Source of the DNA: Embleya sp045207785
GTDB taxonomy: Bacteria > Actinomycetota > Actinomycetes > Streptomycetales > Streptomycetaceae
Length of the DNA: 64,000 bases
Direction of reading: 5' to 3'
NCBI RefSeq assembly: GCF_045207785.1
Contig: NZ_CP108776.1
Location: 310,001-374,000 of the forward strand
Every line of letters starts with the position of its first letter. Within the stretch, counting starts at the first letter, position 1. The translations under genes and the position numbers were made by a program. This document shows, piece after piece, positions 1 to 7,387 of this stretch. The notes beneath the pieces are model-generated. The model did not search any database. It was given only the letters and a program-made list of their open reading frames with translations, and was not told the DNA's origin.

Positions 1-98
1 CGCTGTTGATCGAGTACGGCGTGTTGCGCGGCATCATGGTCGTCGTGGTGGTGACCGTCCTGGACGGCATGCAGTTCCTGGGCGACGCGGACGAGTGA
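1..98 (+). CDS. C-terminal end of an unidentified protein (5' truncated by window)
   Basis: Only the last 31 codons plus the stop are visible, in the frame whose codons begin at position 3. They end in a TGA at 96-98. The residues include a hydrophobic run (IMVVVVVTVL) followed by an acidic tail (GDADE), so the piece could be the end of a membrane or globular protein. It is too short to assign. It runs towards the small membrane gene on the opposite strand, and a GC-rich hairpin lies between the two stops. Confidence 0.5.
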   Translation, partial: LLIEYGVLRGIMVVVVVTVLDGMQFLGDADE

Positions 99-100
99 CC

Positions 101-124
101 CCGCCGGCCGAATCCGGCCGGTGG
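101..124. terminator. Hairpin between convergent genes
   Basis: A 9-bp stem (101-109 with 116-124, one G-T pair) encloses a 6-base loop directly behind the TGA at 98 and in front of the minus-strand stop at 136. Its placement between convergent genes suggests a bidirectional terminator. No T-run follows, which is usual in actinomycetes. Confidence 0.5.
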
Positions 125-135
125 ACGCGGGGCGG

Positions 136-285
136 TCAGCGTCGGCGGAGCAGGGTGTAGGCGAGGCCGACGAGCATGCCGCCGACCACGCAGACCACCA
201 CTCCCGCACGTGTGTCGATCATGAAGGCCAGGACGACGGCGGCGGCGTAGACCATGGGCAGGGCGACGCGTACGTTCCGGATCAT
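136..285 (-). CDS. Small two-helix membrane protein, 49 aa
   Basis: The predicted protein has two hydrophobic stretches (about residues 8-23 and 27-44) separated by a short DTR loop, and it ends in LLRRR. This fits a small two-helix membrane protein with a basic C terminus. The ATG overlaps the stop of the upstream radical SAM gene in an ATGA at 282-285, so the two are probably translationally coupled. No family is recognised. The coupling suggests a role tied to the peptide cluster, for example a membrane partner or an immunity factor, but that is inference. The gene could be overlooked because it is short and lies inside a longer frame. Confidence 0.55.
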   Translation of the reverse strand: MIRNVRVALPMVYAAAVVLAFMIDTRAGVVVCVVGGMLVGLAYTLLRRR

Positions 286-2354
286 GGGGTCCCTCGGTGC
301 GGCGTCGGGGTCAGGAGCGGCGGGTTCGCGTACGCGGTGGTGATGCAGTCGTGGATCGGACGACCGCTGCCGTGCCATACCGAGAGGGCGTAGGCGCTGA
401 ACGGGTAGTGGGTGCGGGCCGGCGGGACCGTGACCGTGCCGCGGATCAGGTCCGCGTCGCCGCCGCCGGCCTCCGGCACGTCGCCGTGCTCGCGCAGTAC
501 CGCCCACAACGCGGCGGGCAGCGCGAAGTCGTGCGTCTCGGCCACCCTGTGGATGCCGGCCCGGAAGACGGCGACGGCGGCCAGGTCCAGTCCGGTCACC
601 CGGTCGAGGTCGGCCCGCTCGGGCAGCAGCGCGGCGGTGACCGGATCGGCGCCGAGGTGTTCGTACAGGAAGTCGACCGCGGCGCTGGCGTGCCGCTCGG
701 CGCGCTCCGGGTCGCGGACCACGCGGTGCAGGATCGCCTGGTAGTGCACCTCTTCGTGGATCAACTCGGTACCGAGTTCGGCGTACAGCGCCTCGCGCGG
801 GAACCGGTCGGGCTCGCGCCACGAGCGGGTGTAGTCGGCGTACCAGTAGGCGGCGATCGGGTCGGGTCCGCCCGCGCGCAGGTGTTCGCCGAGCGCGGTG
901 ACCAGGTCGACCGTCCGGGTGCCGGTCGCGTGCGCGAGCACGCGCAGGGTGCAGCGCAGCAGGCACTTGTGGAACAGCGTGAGCGGGATGCGCAGTTCCA
1001 TGCCGCGCAGCCAGTCCTCGAAGTCCATCCGGGAGTGGCCGGTGACCACGTCGGCGACCAGGTCGGTGTTGCCCGGGTCGCACGGCATCCGGCGGGTGGT
1101 CAGCGCGTGCTCGTCGCGAAAGCGCGCGTGGGTGTAGTCGGTGTTGTTGAGCAGCAGGAGCGGGTAGACCACCGGCGATCCCCCGGCGGCGACCGCCTCC
1201 TCGACGCCGTCCAGGTGGGTCGCGAGCGACTCGCCGGGCAGGCCCCAGATCAGGTCGGTGTAAGTGGGGATGCCGTGCTCACGGAACTGACGCTGCATGC
1301 GGCGGTAGTTGTCCACCCGGATGTTGGTGCGGTTGGCGATCTGCAACACCTCGGCGTCGAAGGACTGTGCGGACAGCGTGATCGCGCCGGTCAGGCCCGC
1401 GCGGTGCAGGATCGAGGCGATCTCGACCACGCGCCCGTTGGTGTTCTTGGCCCAGTTGGTCATCACCAGGAGCCGCTTGCGGTGCCGCGCGCACAGCTCG
1501 ACGAGGTGGCGGGCGATCTCGGTGTCGCGCGGCAGGATGCCGAAGTTGGCGTCGGCGATGAAGAGTTGGGTGCCGTCGCCGGCGTGCGTGACGATCCGTT
1601 CGAGTTCGGCGCGGATCCGGTCGAGGGAGTATTGGCGGACCTTGGAATTGGTGTCACCGCCCCAGTAGCAGAACGCGCACGAGTACGGGCAGCCGCGATT
1701 GGTCTCGTAGACGATCATCCGGGACGCGGCGAGGTCGGCGTCCGACCACACGTCCGGGTCCAGCAGGGGCGAGGGGAGTGCGTCGAGATCGGTCACCCGC
1801 GGCGCGTCGGCGGTGCTCACCGGGCGGCCGTCGGGTCCGGGGTGGCTGATGCCGGGCACCGCGGCGAGCGCGGTCCGCAGGGCGGGGTCGGTGAGCGGGG
1901 CGTCGGGGTGCGCGAGGAAGTGCCGCAGCAGGTCGCGGAAACGCGACTCGCCCTCGCCGTGCACGAGTACGTCCACCCACGGCGCCTCGGCGAACAGCGC
2001 GGCCTGCTGGTGGGTGACGTCGTTCCCGCCGACCACGATCCGACAGCGCGGCCAGCGGTCCTTGATCAGTCGGGCCAGCTCCAGGGTGCGCGCCCGGTTC
2101 CAGAAGTAGACCGTGAAGGCGACCGCGAGCGGGTCGTCGAGGCCGTCCAGGACGGTGCGCACGGCGCGCCGGTGGGCGGCGCCGCCCTGGAGGTGCACGT
2201 GCTTGTGAAAGGTCACCGCGGCGGCGACGCCGGGGTCCGCCTGGGCGGCCGCCTGGAGCTGGCCGAGCACGGCGCTGTAGCGGACGCCGGGCATCACGGT
2301 CAGCTCGACCAGGTGGACCTGGCGGCGACGGGCCGGTTCGACGGACGGCGGCAT
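282..2354 (-). CDS. Cobalamin-binding radical SAM protein
   Basis: About 690 residues. The N-terminal third looks like a B12-binding domain, with VGGND followed by a VDVLVHGEGES stretch typical of cobalamin-dependent radical SAM proteins. The radical SAM core carries CPYSCAFC, giving [4Fe-4S] cysteines at about 222, 226 and 229. Family members usually transfer methyl groups to unactivated carbons or rearrange peptide residues. Lying beside two NHLP precursor genes, it is a likely peptide tailoring enzyme, although the substrate is inferred. The start at 2354 is preferred because an AGAGGA sequence precedes it by about 5 bases; an in-frame ATG at 2396 is the alternative. It sits a few tens of bases downstream of the lipoprotein stop and is coupled to the 49-residue membrane gene. 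The C-terminal 250 residues match no domain I know. Confidence 0.85.
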   Translation of the reverse strand: MPPSVEPARRRQVHLVELTVMPGVRYSAVLGQLQAAAQADPGVAAAVTFHKHVHLQGGAAHRRAVRTVLDGLDDPLAVAFTVYFWNRARTLELARLIKDRWPRCRIVVGGNDVTHQQAALFAEAPWVDVLVHGEGESRFRDLLRHFLAHPDAPLTDPALRTALAAVPGISHPGPDGRPVSTADAPRVTDLDALPSPLLDPDVWSDADLAASRMIVYETNRGCPYSCAFCYWGGDTNSKVRQYSLDRIRAELERIVTHAGDGTQLFIADANFGILPRDTEIARHLVELCARHRKRLLVMTNWAKNTNGRVVEIASILHRAGLTGAITLSAQSFDAEVLQIANRTNIRVDNYRRMQRQFREHGIPTYTDLIWGLPGESLATHLDGVEEAVAAGGSPVVYPLLLLNNTDYTHARFRDEHALTTRRMPCDPGNTDLVADVVTGHSRMDFEDWLRGMELRIPLTLFHKCLLRCTLRVLAHATGTRTVDLVTALGEHLRAGGPDPIAAYWYADYTRSWREPDRFPREALYAELGTELIHEEVHYQAILHRVVRDPERAERHASAAVDFLYEHLGADPVTAALLPERADLDRVTGLDLAAVAVFRAGIHRVAETHDFALPAALWAVLREHGDVPEAGGGDADLIRGTVTVPPARTHYPFSAYALSVWHGSGRPIHDCITTAYANPPLLTPTPHRGTP

Positions 2355-2400
2355 CGGGATCCTCTCGGGAACGCGGCGGGCGAAGGGAACCGACATGTCC

Positions 2401-3510
2401 TCAGGTGACCGAGAGGGCGTAGTCGCCGTAGGCGATCAGCTGGACGCCGGTACCCGGGGCGGACGCCGGCGGGATGTGGCTGAGCGAGACCTCCAGGCGG
2501 TTCACGACGTACTGCGGCGCGCGGGCGCCCTCGGGGCTGCCGGCCAGCGCGGCCTCGCGGCTGCCCGCGTCCAGCGGCACGCCGTCCTTGCCGCCCGCGC
2601 TGGTCATCGTGTCGCGGACCTGGATGGCGGTGAAGGCGAGCACGCCGCCGTCGCGCGTGCGCAGCAGGTACGTCGGGTACTGCGGCGCGTCGGCGGGGAT
2701 GGTCCGCTCCAGCAGGCAGCCCTTGGCGCGCAGCGCCTGGACGCCGGCGGTCCAACCTCCGGTGAGCTGCCCGGTGAGCGTCTTGGTCGGCGACAGCGGC
2801 ACCTTGGGGTCGCGCTTGCCCTGGGCGTAGTCCTGGTACGCGCGACCGAGTGCGGCGGGGTCGGCGAGCAGTCCGGCGGTGTCGGTGACGGCGGGTGCGC
2901 CGCCGGTGCTGTCCTGGTCCAGTTGCGGGATCTCGGAGCGGTCGGTCACGAACGGGTAGTAGGCGACCTTCCAGGGCGCGCCCTCTCGCTCCTGGACGAA
3001 GAGCAGGTACTTGGGCGACGGGGAGACCGTATCGGACTGGAACAGTTGGGTGATCGCGACGAAGAACTTCGGATGGCCGGTCAACCGGGGGAAGACGAAC
3101 CTCGGTTGCACGTATCCGGTCGAGGGCACCGCGACCGCCTGGGTCTTGGCGATCTGCAGCCCGGCCTTGCTGCCGGTGGCCGCGGGCGGCAGCTCGATGG
3201 CGTCGACGCCGGCCGGGTCCAGGCTCGCGTTGATCCGGGTGTTGGCCGCGGCGTAGTCCTGGAGCAGGCGGGTGGCCTGCTCGATGCCGACCGGTGGCGC
3301 GGCGGCCTCGGGGCCGGCCGGCTTGGGGTCGGCGGGTGTGTCCCCGCACCCGGTGAGCGCGACGCCGGCGAGCAGGACGGCCGCGACGAGCGCGGCGATC
3401 CGGCGGCGAACGCCCGAATTCGCCCCACGGCGGCGGCCGACGGGCGTCGAGTTCACGCGCGCCGCGGACGGGCGCGATGCGCTCACTTGGGGCGCGGCTG
3501 ATCCGGGCAT
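2401..3510 (-). CDS. Putative secreted lipoprotein
   Basis: 369 residues. A basic N terminus (GRRRGANSGVRRR) is followed by a hydrophobic segment and a lipobox ending LTGC at about residues 52-55, so the mature protein should be lipid-anchored outside the membrane. The remainder is soluble and has no recognised catalytic motif; it contains a PKYLLFVQE stretch and ends YGDYALSVT. A GGAG sequence 5 bases before the ATG supports the start. It is the first gene after the strong hairpin downstream of the precursor genes and directly precedes the radical SAM gene, so it is probably read as read-through from the precursor promoter. A role in self-protection against the exported peptide or in its capture is possible. 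Similar lipoproteins also occur outside peptide clusters. Confidence 0.7.
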   Translation of the reverse strand: MPGSAAPQVSASRPSAARVNSTPVGRRRGANSGVRRRIAALVAAVLLAGVALTGCGDTPADPKPAGPEAAAPPVGIEQATRLLQDYAAANTRINASLDPAGVDAIELPPAATGSKAGLQIAKTQAVAVPSTGYVQPRFVFPRLTGHPKFFVAITQLFQSDTVSPSPKYLLFVQEREGAPWKVAYYPFVTDRSEIPQLDQDSTGGAPAVTDTAGLLADPAALGRAYQDYAQGKRDPKVPLSPTKTLTGQLTGGWTAGVQALRAKGCLLERTIPADAPQYPTYLLRTRDGGVLAFTAIQVRDTMTSAGGKDGVPLDAGSREAALAGSPEGARAPQYVVNRLEVSLSHIPPASAPGTGVQLIAYGDYALSVT

Positions 3511-3596
3511 CGGTCTCCACCTCGGGTGAGTGGACGGTCGGATGATCCGAGCGGGGTGACGCGGGCGGCCGGGTGATCGGAGCGGGGAACGGCGAC

Positions 3597-3642
3597 GGTT
3601 CCGGTGCCGCGGGCGACGAACGTCTCCCGCGGCACCGGAACC
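3597..3642 (-). terminator. Strong hairpin behind the precursor genes
   Basis: A 17-bp perfect stem (3597-3613 with 3626-3642) continues with an inner GACG/CGTC pairing across a two-base tip. It begins 22 bases after the stop of the precursor at 3664. It should end most precursor transcripts while letting some polymerase continue into the lipoprotein and radical SAM genes. This arrangement is common behind RiPP precursors that must be made in excess. Confidence 0.8.
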
Positions 3643-3663
3643 ACATTCACCGGGAACGACCGG

Positions 3664-4023
3664 TCAGGTGCTGGTGCAGCACGGCGAACAGCAACAGCTG
3701 TACGCGTCGCCGCCGGCCACCGCGTCCAGATCGGCCTCGGACAACTCGCGCGTCTCGAGCAACGGCGAGTCCAGTACCCACAGTTCGTAGCGGCCGGTCT
3801 TCGCGCCGTCCTCCCAGGCCACGACCTGTGCCTCCAGGTCGGGCTCGCCACCGGCCTCACGCGTGATCCGCACGGTGGCGCCGGCGGGCAGCTCGAAGCC
3901 CATCTCCGCGAGTGCCGCACGCGGATCCAACTCCAACCGGGCCGCGTACTCGTCGTCCGACCACGCCGCGGTCAGCACCTTGGCGTAGAAACTGACGAAC
4001 GCGGCCCTCTCCCTGGGCTCCAT
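3664..4023 (-). CDS. NHLP-family azole RiPP precursor A
   Basis: 119 residues. The leader resembles the nitrile hydratase alpha-subunit family: an RAAFVSFYAKVLTAAW helix, an LDPRAALAEMGFELP segment and a RELSEADLDAVAGG end. The leader closes with a Gly-Gly site at about 104-105 suited to a C39 peptidase. The core is DAYSCCCSPCCTST, with five Cys plus Ser and Thr that a cyclodehydratase could turn into azolines or azoles. GGAGGA lies about 6 bases before the ATG. Its paralogue lies 45 bp upstream in the same operon. The match to NHLP precursors is strong from leader motifs, the Gly-Gly site, and the adjacent YcaO, SagB and NHLM-type transporters; the mature structure is not predictable from sequence. 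Confidence 0.92.
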   Translation of the reverse strand: MEPRERAAFVSFYAKVLTAAWSDDEYAARLELDPRAALAEMGFELPAGATVRITREAGGEPDLEAQVVAWEDGAKTGRYELWVLDSPLLETRELSEADLDAVAGGDAYSCCCSPCCTST

Positions 4024-4068
4024 GAGCCGTCCTCCCCTATCTCTCGCGCCGTCGGGGACCGTCGGCCG

Positions 4069-4449
4069 TCAGGTGCAGCAGCAGCACGGCGAGCAGCAGC
4101 AGCAGTACGTGGTGTCGTCCCTCGGCGCGTCCACACCGCCGGCGACGGACTCCAGGTCGGCCTCGGACAGTTCGCGCATCTCGATCTGCGGCGAGTTGGG
4201 CACGCGCAGGTCGTACTCGCCGGTCACGGTGCCGCTCTCCCACAGTGCGACCTGGGCCTCGAGGTCCGGCTCGCCACCGACGTTGCGCACGATGCGCACG
4301 TGGGCGCCGGCGGGCAGTTCGAGGCCGTGCTCGGCCAGCGCGGCGCGCGGGTCGCTTTCGAGCCGTGCCGCGTACTCGTCGTCCGACCAGGCCGCGGTCA
4401 GCACCTTCGTGTAGGACCTGACGAACGCGGCCCTGTCCCTGGGGTCCAT
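4069..4449 (-). CDS. NHLP-family azole RiPP precursor B (poly-Cys core)
   Basis: 126 residues and clearly paralogous to the gene at 3664: the leaders share RAAFV, KVLTAAWSDDEYAARLE, DPRAALAE and RELSEADL. The leader ends SVAGG at about 105. The core follows as VDAPRDDTTYCCCCSPCCCCT, with eight Cys in two blocks of four around Ser-Pro, and several Thr and Ser. The start at 4449 has GAGGGAG about 6 bases upstream. A longer in-frame extension to 4668 is rejected because it translates the 11-bp repeat array. It is the first gene of the minus operon and is divergent from the YcaO gene. The core looks like the CC-x-CC cores of heterocycloanthracin-like peptides, but the symmetrical four-and-four Cys pattern is unusual. 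Confidence 0.93.
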   Translation of the reverse strand: MDPRDRAAFVRSYTKVLTAAWSDDEYAARLESDPRAALAEHGLELPAGAHVRIVRNVGGEPDLEAQVALWESGTVTGEYDLRVPNSPQIEMRELSEADLESVAGGVDAPRDDTTYCCCCSPCCCCT

Positions 4450-4524
4450 GAGAATCTCCCTCGTTGGGGTCCGATTTCGGGGCATGCGCCGAAATCCGGT
4501 CGGATCCGAATCCGACGCACATCC

Positions 4525-4623
4525 GAATCGCGTTCGAATCGCCTTCGCATCGCCTTCGCACCGGCTGCGCATCGACTGCGGATCGCGTTCGGATCGCGTT
4601 CGGATCGGGTTCGGATCGGGTTC
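4525..4623. repeat. Nine tandem 11-bp repeats upstream of the precursors
   Basis: Nine uninterrupted 11-base units follow the pattern G(G/A/C)ATCG(C/G)(G/C)TTC. Units six to nine are nearly identical (GGATCGCGTTC or GGATCGGGTTC), and units four and five are the most diverged. The array begins 76 bases before the start of precursor B. The period is close to one helical turn, so each unit presents the same face of the helix. It may bind a regulator cooperatively or may be a slipped simple repeat. Confidence 0.85.
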
Positions 4624-4877
4624 GGCTGCAATACCGGAAGCATGCGGAGGGCGCCGACGGCCCGTCAATGCCCGAATTCATAATTGCCGACTCCCGTGCT
4701 TTCCGCGCCCCTCCCCCGAACCGTGCCACTCCCTGCCCGCACGGCAACGCGGCCGACCGGCGGTTTAGCCGGGGCACCCCCCAACGTTAAGCAGGACCTA
4801 CCGATAGGACTCACCGGAACACCCCGCAGCCGTGCATAAACACACCGGAGAAACAGCGAGGAATCGGTGCAACGACC

Positions 4878-4907
4878 TTGTCCGTACACCCGGGCGGCGA
4901 CTAGGAA
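4878..4907 (+). promoter_or_regulatory. Possible promoter of the YcaO operon
   Basis: TTGTCC and TAGGAA are separated by 18 bases and lie about 60 bases before the GTG start of the YcaO gene. They resemble -35 and -10 boxes of the main vegetative sigma factor. No other good pair was seen close by. Confidence 0.35.
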
Positions 4908-4968
4908 TTAGCCGGCAGCAGCCTTCGATCGCCGCTCGTGGAATTTCGACTACGCCGGGAGAGAATTC

Positions 4969-7275
4969 GTGGACCTGCCTCGCCTCAAAGCACATCTCGT
5001 CGCCCGCGCCTTCGGATCCGACCGGGTCTTCCTGGTCTGCGAGGAGGGTCACTACCTCGTCCAGGGCAAGGCCGTCTCGGCGGTGCTGCCACATCTCGAC
5101 GGCACGCACACCATCGCCGAGATCACCGAGAAGCTCGCCGAGCGGTTCACCATGGGCGAGGTGGTCTTCGCGATCTCGAAGTTCCAGCGCTTCGGGCATC
5201 TCGTGGACGGCGCGGCGGGCGACGACCGGGCGACGGCGGCGGCCTGGGAGGGGTTGGGTCTGGACACCGTCGAGGCCACCCGCCGGCTCGGCGCCGCCCG
5301 GATCGAGGTGGCCGCGCTCGGCGCGGTGGACGCCGCCGCCGTGGTCGCCGCGCTGCGCGAGACCGGCGCGTCGGTGACGCCGGTGACCGCGGACGAGGTC
5401 GGCGCGGGGTCGACGGACGAGCGGCACCCGCCCGAGCTGACCGTGGTGCTCACCGACGACTACCTCGACCCCCGACTCGCCGCGATGGACGCCCGGTTGC
5501 GGGAGCGCCGGCTGCCGTGGCTGCTCGCCAAGCCGACCGGGGCCGAGGTGTGGACCGGCCCCTACCTGGTGCCCGAGCAGACCGGTTGTTGGCACTGTCT
5601 GGCCCACCGCCTGGCCGGCAACCAGCAGGTCGAGACCTTCCTGCGGCGGCGCGACGACGGCACCCTCGCCGACGAGCCGATCCGCACCTCGCTCGCCGCC
5701 ACCGCGTGGTCGGTGGGCCTGTCCGCGCACCTGGTCGCGGCAGCCGCGGCGGAGCTCCTGACCGCCGCCGGCCGATCCGGCTACGAGGGCGAGCTGGTGT
5801 CCCTGCACGTGCCGACCCAGCGGATCGAGCGACACCGGTTGATCCGGCAGCCGCAGTGCCCCGCGTGCGGCGACCCCGCGCTGCTGCTCGACCGCGACCC
5901 GCGGATCGAACTCACCACGCAGCCGGTGCTGTTCGACGACGAGGGCGGCCACCGCACGATGCGCCCCGACGACACGTTCAAGCGCCTGGAGAAGCACATC
6001 GGTCGGCTGCTCGGCGCGGTCAGCTCGCTGCGACTGCTCAACGACGTCGACAACGGCGTCACCTTCAGCTACTCGGCGAGCCACAACTTCGCGGTGCCCG
6101 GCCACAACATCGCCATGCTGCGGCGCAACCTGCGCGGGCAAAGCGGCGGCAAAGGGCGCAGCGACGTGCAGGCGCGAGTCAGCGGCGTGTGCGAGGCGAT
6201 CGAGCGGTACTCGGGCGTGTGGCGCGGCGACCGGTCCACCGAACCGGGCTCGTTCGACGCCTTGGGCCCGGAACTGGCGGTGCACCCCTACGACTTGCTG
6301 CTGTACTCCGACACCCAGTACGAGACGCGCGAGCGGTGGAACCGCGAGTCGGCCGGGCGGCTGCACATCGTGCCCGAGCGCTTCGACCAGAGCCGTCGGT
6401 TGAACTGGACCCGGGCGTGGTCGCTGACCGAGGACCGGGCCCGTCTGGTGCCGGCCGGCTACTCGTGGTTCGGCCACCCCGATCTGTCCGAGCACTTCTA
6501 CTGCTTCAGCGACGGCAACGGCAACGCGTCGGGCAACACCCTCGAAGAGGCGATCATGCAGGGCCTGTTCGAGAGTTGCGAACGCGACGCGGTCGGCCTG
6601 TGGTGGTACAACCGGGCGCCGCGTCCCGGGTTCGACCTGGACTCGCTGCACGAGCCGTACGTGGACACCCTGCGCGAGTTCTACGGCGCGATGCAGCGCA
6701 GCCTGGAGGTGGTCGACCTGACCACCGACCTGGGCGTGCCCACGTTCGCCGCGGTGTCGCGCCGGACCGACCACCCGGTCGAGGACATCCTGCTCGGGTT
6801 CGGCGCGCACCTGGACGTGCGGATCGCGGTGCTGCGCGCGCTCACCGAGGTGAACCAGTTCCTGCCGGCGGTGGTCAACCGCAACCCGGACGGCACCACG
6901 CGGTATTGGGAGGACGACCCGCACACGCTCGCGTGGCTGCACACCGCGACCGCCGCGCGGGAGCCGTGGGCGCTGCCCGCCGCGCACCTGCCGGCCACCA
7001 CGCTGTCCGGCTACGGCACGTTGCACAGCGGCGACATCGCACAGGACATCCGCGACACCGTGAACCGCCTGCGCGCGGTCGACCTCGAGGTGATCGTCCT
7101 CGACCAGAGCCTGCCCGACCTGGAACTGCACGTGGCCAAGGTGATGGTGCCGGGACTGCGGCACTTCTGGCGCCGGCTGGGCCCGGGGCGGCTGTACGAC
7201 ACACCCGTGCGGCTGGGTTGGCTCGCGGAGCCCACCGCCGAGGCCGACCTCAACCCGTACAGCGTCTTCTTCTGA
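4969..7275 (+). CDS. TOMM cyclodehydratase, fused leader-binding and YcaO domains
   Basis: 768 residues. It should activate backbone amides with ATP and convert Cys, Ser and Thr of the precursor cores to azolines. The first 300 residues form the E1-like C-protein part that binds leaders, with two CxxC pairs (about 207/210 in CWHC and 297/300 in CPAC) that probably hold zinc. The YcaO part follows, with the ATP-binding stretches EAIERYSG near 411 and LEEAIMQGLFESCERDA near 524. The protein ends NPYSVFF rather than in the proline-rich tail of McbD-like proteins. The GTG start has GGGAGAG about 6 bases upstream; the open frame extends further but without a better start. It heads the operon with the dehydrogenase and exporters. 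Confidence 0.95.
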   Translation: MDLPRLKAHLVARAFGSDRVFLVCEEGHYLVQGKAVSAVLPHLDGTHTIAEITEKLAERFTMGEVVFAISKFQRFGHLVDGAAGDDRATAAAWEGLGLDTVEATRRLGAARIEVAALGAVDAAAVVAALRETGASVTPVTADEVGAGSTDERHPPELTVVLTDDYLDPRLAAMDARLRERRLPWLLAKPTGAEVWTGPYLVPEQTGCWHCLAHRLAGNQQVETFLRRRDDGTLADEPIRTSLAATAWSVGLSAHLVAAAAAELLTAAGRSGYEGELVSLHVPTQRIERHRLIRQPQCPACGDPALLLDRDPRIELTTQPVLFDDEGGHRTMRPDDTFKRLEKHIGRLLGAVSSLRLLNDVDNGVTFSYSASHNFAVPGHNIAMLRRNLRGQSGGKGRSDVQARVSGVCEAIERYSGVWRGDRSTEPGSFDALGPELAVHPYDLLLYSDTQYETRERWNRESAGRLHIVPERFDQSRRLNWTRAWSLTEDRARLVPAGYSWFGHPDLSEHFYCFSDGNGNASGNTLEEAIMQGLFESCERDAVGLWWYNRAPRPGFDLDSLHEPYVDTLREFYGAMQRSLEVVDLTTDLGVPTFAAVSRRTDHPVEDILLGFGAHLDVRIAVLRALTEVNQFLPAVVNRNPDGTTRYWEDDPHTLAWLHTATAAREPWALPAAHLPATTLSGYGTLHSGDIAQDIRDTVNRLRAVDLEVIVLDQSLPDLELHVAKVMVPGLRHFWRRLGPGRLYDTPVRLGWLAEPTAEADLNPYSVFF

Positions 7276-7387
7276 GTGCGCCGAGCGGTCCCGGCCGGCG
7301 CTCCCCCGTGCGTCGGCCGGGCCGCTCGACCGACCGGCTCGACCGACCGGCCCGACCCGATCCGGCCCGACCTGTTCCGGAGGTTCC

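Larger units (their letters stand above)
4450..4968. other. Divergent regulatory region, precursor operon / YcaO operon
   Basis: 519 bases without a credible gene. The part near the precursors holds a nine-unit 11-bp repeat array (4525-4623). The part near the YcaO gene is richer in A and T and holds a possible promoter at 4878-4907. Both operons must be driven from here. Confidence 0.7.

Noticed and set aside
297..2408. Long plus-strand frame of 703 codons opposite the radical SAM gene
   Set aside because: It is antisense to a gene with clear motifs, its translation is Arg/Val/Gly-rich without domains, and such shadows are expected at this GC content.
4450..4668. N-terminal extension of precursor B
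   Set aside because: It would translate the 11-bp repeats into an Arg/Asp/Pro-rich tail, while the ATG at 4449 has a strong ribosome site and aligns with the start of precursor A.
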